Source: Neurospora tetrasperma FGSC 2508 (taxonomy: Eukaryota > Ascomycota > Sordariomycetes > Sordariales > Sordariaceae). From it: a DNA stretch of 64,000 nt. Each line of letters begins with the position of its first letter. Within the stretch, counting starts at the first letter, position 1. Below, piece by piece: positions 11,202 through 22,872 of the stretch. The notes below the pieces were generated by a model. It was not told the DNA's origin and ran no database searches. It saw only the letters and a list, made by a program, of their open reading frames with translations. Made by a program: the position numbers and the translations under genes. The stretch lies in contig NW_009799099.1 of the NCBI RefSeq assembly GCF_000213175.1, positions 4,280,473 through 4,344,472 on the forward strand. Direction: 5' to 3'.

Positions 11202-13758
11202 TCATAGCTCGTCTTTGACGTACTGTGATTCAACCGGGGCCACTGGGGCAGCCTCGGGCAGGTCATCCATGGCTAGGATTTTGACCACCAAACTGGTCCA
11301 GCCGGTGAAGTGCTGTGTACGCTGACCCTTGCCCGTTTCCGGGTTGTACTGTTCCCACGCAAAGCCAGTTTCCTCCCAGCTGTTGTAGATGGTTTCGACA
11401 ACGTTCTTGCGCAATCTCTGATACAGGTCGCGGGCCGTCTCTTGGTAGGGCCCTTCTTGGGTTGCAAGGTTCTAGTGGGAGTTAGCATGCCGCTTTAGCC
11501 CAATGGTTTAGGAACAGTTGACTTACGTGAAGCTGGGTGATGATAAGGTAGTTGATGTTGATCCAGATGGGACTTCTCCAGTAATTCTCGGCAGTGCCGT
11601 AGTTCTCATCCTTTTTGCTCAGGCTACGAATGCCATAAGGGCTCCACAGCTCCTCCTCATCACCAATAAGGGCCAGAATCTTGCCGAGCTTCGGGCTATC
11701 GGGCTTCAACAGATCAGTCAGGAATGGGGAGAGGGAGATGTATCCCTTGTGGCACACGAGTCGGTGCTCCTCAAACTCATCAATGGTGGCATCGCAGTAG
11801 CAGCCGTCCTTCTCAGACCAGTGCAGGTCATCAAGATTGTGCTCGATTCCGTCGAGAACCTTTGTGTAATCCTCAACCTCCTCGGGCGCAATGACTTCGG
11901 CGACGTTGGTCAGCGACTTAGCCATTAGGCCAACCCACGACATGAGGTCAACATGGAGCTCACCAGGGTGAGGTGGCTGAGGGCGAGGGTAGTCATCCAA
12001 GCCACTGGTCAAGCAGTGCGTGAGGGTGCGGCCGCGCCACCTATAAGCCTCACGGGAGGAATAGGCGTCGCGATCGTAGGACTTGATGTCACCGTACTGT
12101 GTCTTCTTGAACCAGTAGAACTGGCGGCGAAGAAGCGGGTAGAGGCGGCGGAGATACTCGAGTCCTACCTCAACGTTGTCGATAGACGCACTGGAAAGAG
12201 AGACGCCTTGGGAGAGGTGTTCTTTGACAGCAGGCATGGTGCCATTAGCGTTGCGCAGCCTGTTGACAAAGGTATCGACAATGAAGAACAGCGTAGGAGG
12301 GTTGGCATAGTGGGGGTACTGGGTCTGGAACTCCTCGGGAACCTTGCTCCTGGCTTCTGCGCCCAGGATCTGCTCACGAGCGATCCAGCCATCCTCGTCC
12401 ATGAGGTTGTACCAGCTCTTCACAATCTCCATGGCAAGATCAATGTCCCAGTCTGCAATGGGAATCAGGTGGAAGCCCTCATCCCACAAGAAGCCTCTGG
12501 GGAAGAAGGGTCGGGACGGGACGCTGGTGAAGAGCTCATAAGGGCCCTCAAGCGTGGGCTTGTTGCGAGCTCTGGCCGCAGCAGCCTCTTCCCAGAAACC
12601 CTCGTGATCCTCCTCATACTCGGGTGCATACGAACGGTCAACCACGGACTCTCCAAAGAAATAACCAATACCACCAATGAGATTGGAGAACATGCTCCTG
12701 CCAAACTTCTCGTACTTTTCAGCGGTAAAAGGAGCCTTGATGGCAAACACGCTCGAGAAGCGTTCACCAAACGATTCAGTAGCCTCCTGGATCTCCCTGG
12801 TCAGATCGGCACTTGAGAGCTCCTTGCCAGCCGAGGCACTGGAGAACAAGATATCGAACTCGAAGTCACCCTCAAACACCCTCTGAATAATGTGAACATT
12901 TCCAGCTCCAGGGCGATTCTCGAGCTGGAATACCTGCCAGGCCGGTGGGGGGTCTTCCTTATCAAAGTACTTTTCGACGAAAGCGTCGACACTTTCCTTG
13001 AGCTGCTTGAAGACGATGCCCTTGGCCTGCCAAAGGAACTCTTCCTGATAGGTCAAGGACTGAACCACAGTGTGGGCATCACCACGCACTTCGGTGACCT
13101 TATGGTCGCTCTTGGGGTGCTTGCCCTTGCCCTTGGTGAGGACCAGCTTGTAGTCTCCGAGGGCGGCAGAGTTGCCGTTGAGGGTGACATCGCCCTCATA
13201 GCCATTCTCATCATCTCCCTTGGCCGCCTCAAGGGTGCCAAGTCCCTCCTGTGTTACGTAGAGGATGACAGCAGTCTTGCGGTCCGAGGGTACACCCTCT
13301 TGGAGCCGACCCTTGACTCTGGCAGCCCAGCTACCGCCGGTCGCGCCGCCGGGGACCTTGACGAAAGAGGTGGTGATGTCGATGCCGTTCTCGGTGTCGT
13401 GGATGGACTGAACACCGCCCCTTCTAGTGTCGTACTCGTCCCAGCCATAACCCTTCATGCCCTCATTCTGCTCGCATGTGTACCGGAGAGAGGTCTGATA
13501 GTCGGTGTATGTCTCAACCTTGCCCCACATGAGACCCGTCATCAAGGCCTTGGGGATGCGGGGGCGGACGCCAAAGTAGAGGTTGGGGCGATAGGGACCC
13601 CATAGCAAGCTCTGGTTGTTGAGTCGAGCAATCTCGCTGTTGAGGATGGCCTCGTCCTCCTGGGCGGCGGCTTGGCCGAAGAGGGCATTGAAACAGAGGA
13701 GGAAGAGGGTGAGCACCAAGCTCAATTGGCGCGGTTGCCGGGGTGGTGGTGGCGCCAT
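11202..13758 (-). CDS. cwh41: Mannosyl-oligosaccharide glucosidase (ER glucosidase I, GH63) with C-terminal KDEL
   Basis: Removes the outermost glucose from Glc3Man9GlcNAc2 on new glycoproteins in the ER (family knowledge). Exons 11527-13758 and 11202-11471 give 833 aa; the 55-nt intron starts GTAAGT and ends CACTAG. The N-terminus MAPPPPRQPRQLSLVLTLFL followed by LCFNALFGQAAA reads as a signal peptide (or signal anchor). GH63 motifs include LLWGPYRPNLYFGVRPRIPK, GFLWDEGFHLIPIADWD, NPPTLFFIVDTFVNRL and ENYWRSPIWININYL. The last residues are Val-Lys-Asp-Glu-Leu-stop, an ER retrieval signal on the luminal end. The start is ATG 13758 (context CAAGCCATGG); the frame extends 12 codons upstream but without an ATG. 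The gene is tandem with rcy1 (763 bp) and the transcription-factor gene. Confidence 0.95.
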
Positions 13759-15978
13759 GGCTTGATGTTGTTCCCAAGATGGAGGTGGTCCCAAGGTAGG
13801 GGGGTACGGTACCTTGAGCTTTGGGATAGCTGTTCGGTGTAGCTGTTTCTAGCTTCTCCTGATGAGCATCGGTAGTACTTTTCGACGCCAGGCAGGTTTG
13901 TGTTTGGTGAAAAACTGAGGAACTGGCGGCAGATTGATTTCAGTTCTGTCGAATCAGCGTCCAGTTCCAGTGAGTACAGCGAGATGGTCTCGATGATGGG
14001 GGAGGGTCGGAAGTTGTAATGGTGCTCGTTTCCTGCTATTTTCTGAACACGTTCCATGACGATGAAGCTGCGCTAAGTAATCTGCAGGGGGTGTAAACCA
14101 GGACCCCTTGAAGAGGCCCCGGCCCTTAACCCCCCAAACGAGACCCCACAGCGACTCCAACAGCCCAAGTCCAGGTGGGTCCCGTCTCCTCAGCAACTTG
14201 CGGGGCTAAATGCGGGTTATCCCCGCTCCCCCACCTTTTGTGCGACTTCAAGCGAAGGTCCACCTCCAGCTCTCATTCCGTCTTTTCTTCCCTTCCACGA
14301 CAACTCGATTCCTAATTTCATCATTTTTTTAGGAGCAGCGGAATGAAGATATAAAAAAATAAAAGGCTTACGAATGACATCTGTCCTCCCATCACTACCG
14401 ACGCCATACTTCATTCCACGCGCTGCAGCCCTATGAGGCCGTCCATACATAACCACGATATCTATTCTCAGATGGGCATTCTTTGCGTGGCGTGAATGTT
14501 GGCACTGTGGTAGATCTCAGAATAGCCTCATTCATTACTAGAGATAGACATATCACAGCAACCTGTCTCAATTCTCTCAAGCCACACGAATCATGACTGC
14601 ACCACGAGCCAACCCCGCCGAGAAATTCAACCTCGTACCGAACCTCGAGCCTTCGCCGCTTGCCGCAACGTTCCATCCACCATACCAAGGAACATGACGA
14701 ATGTCGATGTACTTTTGACATAGGAAATAGTCCCTTGAAAACGACAAGTCCAGAACACCCACGTTTGATAATGGACACGGTAGCTGGACGAGCTTGGAGC
14801 GCGTCTCCCAGCCTTCGGTCAATGAGACTTCTTTGAGGTTTAAAAAGAAATCAATGATCATGCAACGGCGTGCCTGTAGTCGCTCCTGACAAAGTCATGA
14901 GAGATCACTCCGGGCGGTTGTTCACTTCTGTCTTATTGATCCTCCCGCTCGACCGTCACATCACGACCTCGTCGGAAGCAAGATGCCCGTACAGTCCGCT
15001 GTTACCGATTTAGTCACACCGTGATGTCTGTTGTCTAGGCACGCAGGACATGTGTCACCCTGCTCGTCTTGGGTTCCACCAACCCAGGCAGCTTCATGCA
15101 TGCTGCAAGCAACTTTTAACAAACACAAATGCGGTGGCGGTTCGGGGTGAGAGCGGGGATGGGCAGCGGACGGCGAAGCCAAGAATTAGGTGAAGAAAAC
15201 TGATCTACAGGCATCACTCAATGGGGGGAGAGAGAAAGGAGGTGTCCAACCTCATCCAAGTTACCAAAACTAATTGATTCGCTTCCGGATACCCTCACCA
15301 TTCCTGCGCAGCCCTACAGCTCATTAATATACGGGATGCAAAGAAGATGCGTAGAAGACGCATGCAAGAATACAAAACGGCACAGCAGTTTACCCAACCC
15401 GCTGATAAAGTAAGTACTCGCGGGATGTTCCCCTTGCTTCAACTCGCCTCGCCTTACCTTGATCGTTTTTCAGGTCTGTACTATCAAGGTCATCTACTGT
15501 ACAAGGATTCGCTACCAACTCGGCTATAATGCAGGTCCCTACAGCGTAATACATACGCAAAAACATGTTGTGTGTCCTCTCCGATCCGTGTTCCCGTGTC
15601 ATGGAAGCTTTCCAAGCCTTCTAGAAGAATAAGATGTTGGATGTAGTGTACTTGGTAGGCTACCAGAGGCCAATGTGGTAATGAAGCATGGACTGCAAGC
15701 TTCGACACTATAGGCGGGGACTAACCAACCCTCGGGCAGGCAGAACAGAAACCGTCGGGGGGGAACCTGTGAAGTCTACAGATCTACATTGTTGATCATA
15801 TTTGGGTATAACAAGAATCGCTAAAGGGTATACACTATACTGTGTACGAGAAGAAGAAGTGAAATCAGTCATGAGAAACCCCGTATCCTGACCAACCATC
15901 ATCAAAAACACAACACACAGGATAGAGAAGAGAATTCCTACAGCCTTGTCATCCAGCCACAGACTCAGAGTCCAGTCC
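13759..15978. other. Intergenic region upstream of glucosidase I
   Basis: 2.2 kb between tandem minus-strand genes. The first ~300 bp next to 13758 should be promoter and 5' UTR. Several overlapping open frames on the minus strand (13722-14861) change frame often and share no family motif. I see no RNA gene or repeat. Confidence 0.45.
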
Positions 15979-17896
15979 CTAGACACTGCCTCCACTGCGG
16001 CTCGCCGTGTCACCTCCACCACTACCACCACCACCACTTCCATAGCCGTAATAATACGGCGATGAATCATAATACGTCATATCCATACCATCACCAACCC
16101 CCAGGGAACTTCCGTGACCACCACTTCCACTTCCACTTCCGCTTTCCGGAGGTACCGCCGCCATAGCATAATCCACATCCATATCCATATCACCACTGCC
16201 CATAAAGCCCATACCCATAGACATCATCATCCCGTATGATGACAAAGGCGACCCTGCACTACTCCCACTCGCGTGCTGTCCGTAATATGTAGCCGATCGT
16301 GGGTGCTGTTGCTGATATCGTTGCTGTTGCTGATATCGTTGCTGTTGTTGTTGCTGCTGCTGCTGCTGCTGCAAAGCAGGCCAGGCATCACCATCGCTAG
16401 TCCCTATAGGCACAGGTGTAGGCGTACCCAAACCCGTGATCGTAGGGGATAGTAGCGACGTCACCGTTCCTGTCCCCGTACCCGTCCCAGACGGTCCAGA
16501 CCCAGACCCAGACCCAGACCCAGACCTTGATCCTGATCCAGATCCCTTTGATGTTTGTTGGTAATGATAATACCCGTGTCCTCGACCGACCACAAACCTC
16601 ATGCTCAGTCCACCCCACGGTAAACCCGAGAGGACCCTCTCTCCTCCTATCCTCCCCTCTTGCCCATCTTCACAACCACCACCCTCACCCTCAAAGTCGT
16701 ACCCCTCGCCCTCCTCCTCCTCCCTGATGTCACACTCAACAGGTAAATCTCCCACTTCCGGACACGTATACGCACACCCGGCATACCGCCTATTTTGCGC
16801 GTCCCTTGCCGCTTGGTCTTTCAGCGAGCGAGCTTTTGCGCGGAACTTGCGCTGGGCGATGCGGTTTTGGATACGTCGACGTTGTTCGGGTTCGTGGATT
16901 TGGTGCCAGTCGTCTTTGTCGATTTGGTCTTTTTCTTGATCATTATTGTCTTCATCTTCATGTTTGTCTGAGGGGGGTATGGTTGGTATTGAGATTTTGG
17001 TGGTGGAGGATTTCAACGATGGGATGGGAGATCTTGGTGTGGGAGAGGAGGACGAGGCAGGATGTTTGGAGGCGGTGGACTTGGACGTGGGGCGGCTATG
17101 GGAGGAAGAGGAGGTCATGTTGTCGTTGTTTATGGGTGAGAGAGGATCAGCCGGTGGTGAAGAAGTAGGTGAAGTGGACGGGTTGCTCGCTGGTGACTCT
17201 TCGATTCGGCTGCTCTGTTCAATGTTGCCGGAACTGGTATCGTCATTTAGTCGTATGTCTATGGCACAGACGATGGAGGATGAATCTTCATCTTCAACCT
17301 TAGTATAGTCAGGTTGATTCGGTTGTCTATGTTCTTCATCTACCTCGATTGTAGTCTGAGAGCCATAGCCTGTGAAAACTTGGTATGAGATTCTTTTCCG
17401 TCGTAGGGAGAGAAAACAGCAGCTTTAAACAAAAAAGAGGGGAAAAGAACGAAAATCAAAAAAGAAAAAAAGAAATTACCAATTGAGAATGAATTTTGCA
17501 ATGTTGGATTGAACGTAAAAAGTACTTACACTCCAAACCCTTTGCGACCGTCTTCCTCAGCCCTTTTCCCTTGTTTCCTTGCTTGATTGCTCTGGGTAGT
17601 GACCGTCGTCGAAAATATGCTGACTTAGTCACACGTGGTTGAACGTCAAACCGTTGTTCCTTTCCAGCGACAACACCCGAAACACTCTGAGGGAGAACTT
17701 CTGGGCCGCCCTTTAAGTGTTCGCTATAATCCAGGGCAGTCGAAGAAGCCGCCAATCTTGTTGTACTCGTACTTGACGGAAACGCCGATAATGCAGTGGA
17801 AGGACGACGAGGAATATGTAACTGTAACGGTTCTTCTTCACGCCAGGTACCTAGTGCTCCAAGGTCTCTGGCGGAAACGCAGAGATTGGTAGACAT
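15979..17896 (-). CDS. Fungal bZIP-like basic-region transcription factor, no evident leucine zipper
   Basis: Exons 17530-17896 and 15979-17369 give 585 aa. The 160-nt intron (GTAAGT to TTCACAG, phase 1) joins GLE-C to YGSQTTIEVDEEHR; the second-exon frame is open up to the acceptor with no ATG there, so the upstream exon is needed. The basic region EPEQRRRIQNRIAQRKFRAK (about 283-302) has the fungal N-x-x-A-Q-R-x-F-R DNA-contact signature. The expected leucine heptads are missing: the helix runs ARSLKDQAARDAQNRRYAGC and turns into AYTCPEVGDL. Downstream are an acidic stretch, GSGSGS/GTGT repeats (about 397-423), a glutamine run (about 456-477) and a Gly/Ser/Tyr-rich C-terminus. The role is presumably nuclear DNA binding; target and pathway are unknown. 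The start is ATG 17896, the first in frame. Confidence 0.8.
16311..16373. repeat. CTG/TTG triplet run encoding polyglutamine
   Basis: Impure trinucleotide repeat (GTTGCTGTTGCTGATATC units, then CTG runs) inside the transcription-factor gene. On the minus strand it codes for glutamine blocks separated by Arg-Tyr. It is likely to vary in length between strains (inference). Confidence 0.8.
16497..16526. repeat. Five tandem CAGACC hexamers in coding sequence
   Basis: Five perfect copies of CAGACC within the transcription-factor gene. On the minus strand they encode a Gly-Ser dipeptide run. Confidence 0.85.
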
Positions 17897-20800
17897 TTTG
17901 TCCGAGCCCTTCTTCAAGATATGTCCTAAAAAAGAAGCCTTGGCGTTCAATGAGGTAGAGGTTCTCGTTTTCGTACTGTATGTCGTTTGTAGGTAGAATA
18001 ATGCTTGTGATGACTCCAGTCTGTATGTTTAAAAATACCTAATATAGGTCCGCCACTCGTATACGTCGAAAGTCTTTCAAGCTTATTCACCGATGAGGTG
18101 AAGACTTTGAGGATCAAGGGGTAGGTCTCGAGAGAGAAGCTGGTAAGGCTGACAGGCTAGGTCCTGTGACGCAATCTCACAAGGAGGAAGATGTAAAAAT
18201 AAGTCGGGCAGCGCCCAATAATCAACATCAGCTGTAGGAACAAGTGATGCCTTGGCGTTTGGTTTGTTGGTCAGTTCGTAAAGAGGAAGCGATAGTCACA
18301 AGAAATCGCAAGGCAGGTTATTCTCCACTGAATGAGGGGCGTTGATGTCGTTTTAGCAAGCCTTCGTTCTCGTACACGTCTGGCTAGAAACGACGTGGAG
18401 TGGTCGAGGTAGCATGGTAGTATTCCCATCAACTTCCCAGAAGTAGAACCATTTGGTCTGTTGAAACCCTCGCCGACTTAGGGAACATTTCATGATTGGC
18501 TTTCGGTAAGGAATCTTGGACCTGCATTCCTATCCGGTACCCAACTTTCCCGTGTCCCCTAGGGTCTAGTTCAAAGGTAGGACCCCTCTGCCTGATGACA
18601 TCCCTGGTCTGTCAAAAAAGCATCGGCTCATACCTGCGTTGACGCTTCACAATGCAGGCAAGATCTACCGTAGACGAGCTAGGTAATGCAGTACAAGCCA
18701 TGTGACGAGACAAAGTTATCTGAAGAGCCCTGTAGAGCTAGGTAGGCGGTAAGGATTTGAAGTACCGCCGCTGGCGTGTGTGTGTGTGAGGAGGAAGGAC
18801 ATGGAAGACGTGCCGAGCCGTAGGCACTACACTACTGTACTTAAGCTTGCCCCAGTAAAGGTGAATGATCGGATATAAAAGTCATCACAGTACTTAACCA
18901 TGCTTCTTGCTTCCCCAAACTGTGTTGTACTATGAATATAGACCTTCCACGGTGATAACCTCTTGGAAACACTGGGGGAGAAAAGGGAAATGGCCGGGGC
19001 GCATAGTAGAACGCTATTTACTAATAGCGGACCCCAAGGCATGTGTATGTAAGTCTCCGTCTGTTGAGAGGAAAAAGTATGCAACATTACCAGGGCTCCT
19101 CCATAGCACCGGGATTCCCCTGGGCAAGAGTTGTATCAAGGATGATTGAGTGGGTTTGTGACCTTTCTGACTCTTTCGGTGTCTTCTCTCTCCACGTAGA
19201 ATGCAACTTACAAAGGGCGTATGCAGTTCAGCCGCAATCTATGCGATTTACTATAGCCATATTGGGGTATAGTCACCGCGTCATGCAACTAAGTTGACGG
19301 CCAAGCATTATAGTTTGCCATGACTGAAGATCGGGGGTCAGAGGAGGAGTTGGCGCTGAGACTTCAACGGTGACCAAGGGTTTGGTTTACAAAAAACAAC
19401 CGAGATATGAAGCTCAGAACTTCGACAAAAGGACTCTTTGGACTCAGCAATGGATTTGGTGTGTAACGTTGTTCGGCCCTTGTTTTTGGCTTTGAGGAGA
19501 GTGGCCGTCAGGGATCCAAATAGCGCTGAAGAGTGTGTGGTGTGAAGCGGCCCTCTCGTTACCAAATAGGGTAAGCGAGATCCAGAGCAAAAGAGAGACG
19601 CAGGGGTGCCGTGTGATGAGGTAGTAGTACCAATTGTGGGGGTGATGTATCCAGTACTTGGCTTCAAGTGGAGGATAGTGCTCTCTGTATCGTCTCTGTT
19701 AAGTCTATGGTAGACGCCCTCTTCGAACGGAATGCACTTCAGAACTGTGGGCCATGAGTCCTGTGTAGTCCGTTGGGCACATCGCGAGTGTAGCCAGGGA
19801 TTTTCTCCTCTTTCTTTTCTAAAGAAAAGCAAATTGAAAATTTTGAGAGAAAAAAAATTCCGCCAAGCTATGCCCTCCATATTTCCCGAAGGGGGCGCAC
19901 TTCCTTTCCAATTCTGTCCATCTGTGCGGACGGATACTCATTCACTAGGAACGTGGCGTGAGTGACAGTCATAGAAATCTGTAAAGAAATGGGATGTTAG
20001 CTGCAAGCCAAGCCCAATACGAATCGAGTTACCTATATCTGACTTTTTATTACGTAGCTGTTTTGATGGGATGGCAGGCACCGTTCGGACTTTCCCCCGA
20101 TGTGGTACGGCTGTAACCTTCACAGGTTTAAGCTTAAACGGCGCCGCCACCGTCATCGCCAACCCCGCCATCACCAATCGAGATGGCATCGACTTGAGAG
20201 ATTTCGAGCTTCACCTCACTAGTAGGTTGTGGCCGAATTTTCGGCATCTTGGGAGATTGCCATGGTGTTCTAGAGAGTAGCTTTTTCTGTATGTTACGTG
20301 AAAGAAGGCGTCTGATGGACTTTTTCGCTCTTGATTCGGCAAGGAACGTCGCTGCGTCGAGCGTGTCTCGATTTCAGCTGCGGCACAGCTGCCAATGAAG
20401 CTTGGTAGTGTCTGTGTAACCAGACCAGAAGCTCCTGGATTTAGTCCCCTGTGTGACACCATCAACCTCCCATATCGTACTGGTTGTGCAGGCAGGACCA
20501 GCGGTGGAGAGGGAGAAGCCGGTTCATGATATCGGACCTCAATGCCATCATTGGCGATATTGCCGGGGACAGCACAGAGAGGGCGCTTTGGATGATGAAA
20601 CAAGAGCTATTTTGAGTTCTCGACAACGCCTCAGGGTGATGCTTGTTGTCCCATGATTGCCAGGATTGCCAAGGATACCGTCTCAAAATCCATGGCAAGC
20701 CTGTTGAGTGCCAATGTCCAGGAATAGCCGCAGCAAGCGCTCAATGATCTGTTGAAGTTTTCGTCCGAGGTGTAGGCAGAAAAAAGTTGTACTCGAAGAG

Positions 20801-22161
20801 ATCATGAATCTGTGTCGGCGGGGTCCATATTTGATTGGGGAATGGCTCAATCTGGAAACGTCGACATGGTCTGAGTCCGTCGTATGATGCATTCCTTCCG
20901 TCCAACATCCACTCCGCATTGCACACCAACAACCTTTTGTGAGTCCCCGAAATTAAGAAGAAAAAGAAAGAGCAAGACCGCCATTCTCATGTTGTTATTG
21001 CTTTTCTAATCGAATATAAAAAAAGCAAAAATAACTTTGCTGTCCTTTTTCCACCCAGGTGAGTTATTATTGCATGATGCTGGGCCCGGCTTGGATACTG
21101 TGATGAGGTGAGATTGAATGGACGAGGTAAACCGAGGAGTTGAAATGGCCGGTTGTGAGTGAAATCAGTTCCGAGTAATGGCTCGGTATCTCCTTCTCAA
21201 TGAAAACAGCTCCGTCTTGCTTGAACAGAAAAGTGCGACAGAGATCCGGATCTCTTGACGATATCAGAAGGAGAGGTATTTCGCGGTCTATACATCTAGC
21301 ATTAGCAGTGCGATTTGGGAAGGAGCCTTTTGACCAAGCGATGGTGGTTTGTTGAGATATCAGTTTATGTTGTACCACTCCGGTTTGATATGACAAACTT
21401 TGAAACAGACCATAGAGGAATGACAGGTAACGGAAAATCACAAAGGGGGGGTGCTGGCCTAGAAATTATTGGTGTATGGCGCATAAAAGCTGACGGTAGA
21501 CTTGATGGTAAGACATCAACGTGAAAGGGCGTGCGTGGTAAAGCGGACGTTGTTAGGAGAAGCTATTCTAGTAGGTAAATGGCCAAGAAAAATGGGGGGT
21601 CCTGTTGGCTGTTATCACCGAAGAAAGCCATGAACGTTTGCATCTGATCACGGAGATAAGGGGCATAACAGCATACAGGCTACATCCGGAGAGTACGGCT
21701 TGTTCGTTCAAACGGATGCACTGGGTTGACAACGAACCGGGACAAAGGATCCTAGTGCCAATGGTTTGGGATCGGAGTGAGGCCGGACTGTTCCAGGAAA
21801 GCCCCAATGTACTAAACCCCCGTCAGTAAAAGACTTTGAAGATGGGATTAGAGGTCACCTACACAGAAGGAAGTCCAATGGACTATTTCCATGACTGCTC
21901 TAGCCCTCTTCAACCATGTCCATAACATCCCCGCACATAAATATCTGGCCATTCTTACAGCGACGATGGTCGCAAGACATGGGTCACCAGGGGATGAGAA
22001 CAGCCCAGGACCCCGGAACATGGCAAGCCGAATCCCATTAATATACAGATTTTACACATGGCTACAAATGGAGTAGAGCTTGTGGCCAACCGAGCAAACG
22101 TTCAAATCTGACGGCAGCTCGACCAACCCAATCATCCATGACCATAGCCCGATTGATTTGT
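17897..22161. promoter_or_regulatory. 4.3-kb gene-poor interval upstream of the transcription-factor gene
   Basis: Lies between the start of the basic-region factor (17896) and the stop of mS41 (22162), both on the minus strand. GC content is moderate and the DNA is not RIP-like. Open frames are short, overlap on both strands, and show no family motif. The longest is 180 codons (19338-19880, minus) and has mixed, protein-unlike composition. A long 5' leader or distal promoter for the regulator, or a non-coding transcript, is possible. A short TG run sits near 18775-18790. Confidence 0.4.
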
Positions 22162-22872
22162 TTAGTAGAAGCCCATCTTCTCCCTTAGGGCCTTGCGCTC
22201 CGCCACACCTCTCTTGAAGCGCACCTCGGCGCGTCTACGCTCACCACCGTCGACCTTGTGTCCTCTCTTGTCTTCCCACATGCCCTCAGTGACGGCGAGC
22301 TTGGCGACGCCCTTCTGGACCGGCAAGGCATAGGGGCCAACGATTGTAGAAACGCCCTTGACCTTGTAGCCCTTGACCTTGACACGTTCGCCTTCAGAAA
22401 CCTCCTCGACGTTCTGGTTGGCGGGGACGTTGACGACCTTTCGTGAAGTTCTGGTAGGGCTTGCTTCCTTCTCATGGATCTTCAGGTAAGCGACACCGTT
22501 TTCAACGTGCTTGAGGTCGCCACCGATGCCGAACTTGCCCTCCCTGAATCGTTGCCTCCATCGCAGCAGGTAGCGTCTTGCCCTTGGGGGCTCGACGCCG
22601 AGTTCTCTCAGTTGGTCGGTAGTGAGGGTGAAGAGGGCCTCCCACGTGGGGAACTTGTCGGCATGTTGTTTGAGGTCGCGACCGATCAAGGTCAGGAAGG
22701 TAGGGACGTCGGGGACGAAGGGGGTCGGCTTGGGGATGAGGGGCAGCTGGGCGGCAGTCTTATGCGCCCATCGTGCGTGTGCGTTGAGCCCAGGGGCAGT
22801 GGCGGGGGCCGAGACGGCGCAGGGCCGGAAGAGGAGTCCAAGGGTGGACTGGATCCGGAGGAAGGACTTCAT
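22162..22872 (-). CDS. fyv4: Mitochondrial small-subunit ribosomal protein mS41 (Fyv4/IGR motif)
   Basis: Component of the mitochondrial ribosome small subunit, the yeast Fyv4 homologue (family knowledge). One exon of 236 aa. The first ~45 residues (MKSFLRIQSTLGLLFRPCAV onward) are Arg/Ser/Ala-rich without acidic residues, a mitochondrial presequence. The diagnostic IGR motif is FLTLIGRDLKQHADKF (I63-G64-R65), followed by the SAM-like helices LTTDQLRELGVEPPRARRYL and LRWRQRFREGKFG. The rest is basic, as expected for an rRNA-binding protein. The start is the only ATG before the presequence. An acceptor-like TTTAG just upstream and GTACG near 23000 suggest a 5'-UTR intron, which I cannot confirm. 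The gene is divergent from the SNF2-RING gene. Confidence 0.9.
   Translation of the reverse strand: MKSFLRIQSTLGLLFRPCAVSAPATAPGLNAHARWAHKTAAQLPLIPKPTPFVPDVPTFLTLIGRDLKQHADKFPTWEALFTLTTDQLRELGVEPPRARRYLLRWRQRFREGKFGIGGDLKHVENGVAYLKIHEKEASPTRTSRKVVNVPANQNVEEVSEGERVKVKGYKVKGVSTIVGPYALPVQKGVAKLAVTEGMWEDKRGHKVDGGERRRAEVRFKRGVAERKALREKMGFY

Noticed and set aside
11953-12816. 287-codon plus-strand frame over glucosidase I
   Set aside because: Antisense shadow of the GH63 coding sequence.
19338-19880. 180-codon minus-strand open frame starting with an ATG
   Set aside because: Composition is unlike a protein family, there is no motif or splice partner, and similar frames occur on the opposite strand.
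20400-20470. Sequence faintly like the 3' half of a tRNA (GGATTTAGTCCCC)
   Set aside because: The T-loop consensus fails and no acceptor or anticodon stem can be drawn.
22095-22125. GTTCAAATC B-box-like sequence
   Set aside because: Flanking bases do not form tRNA stems and no terminator follows.
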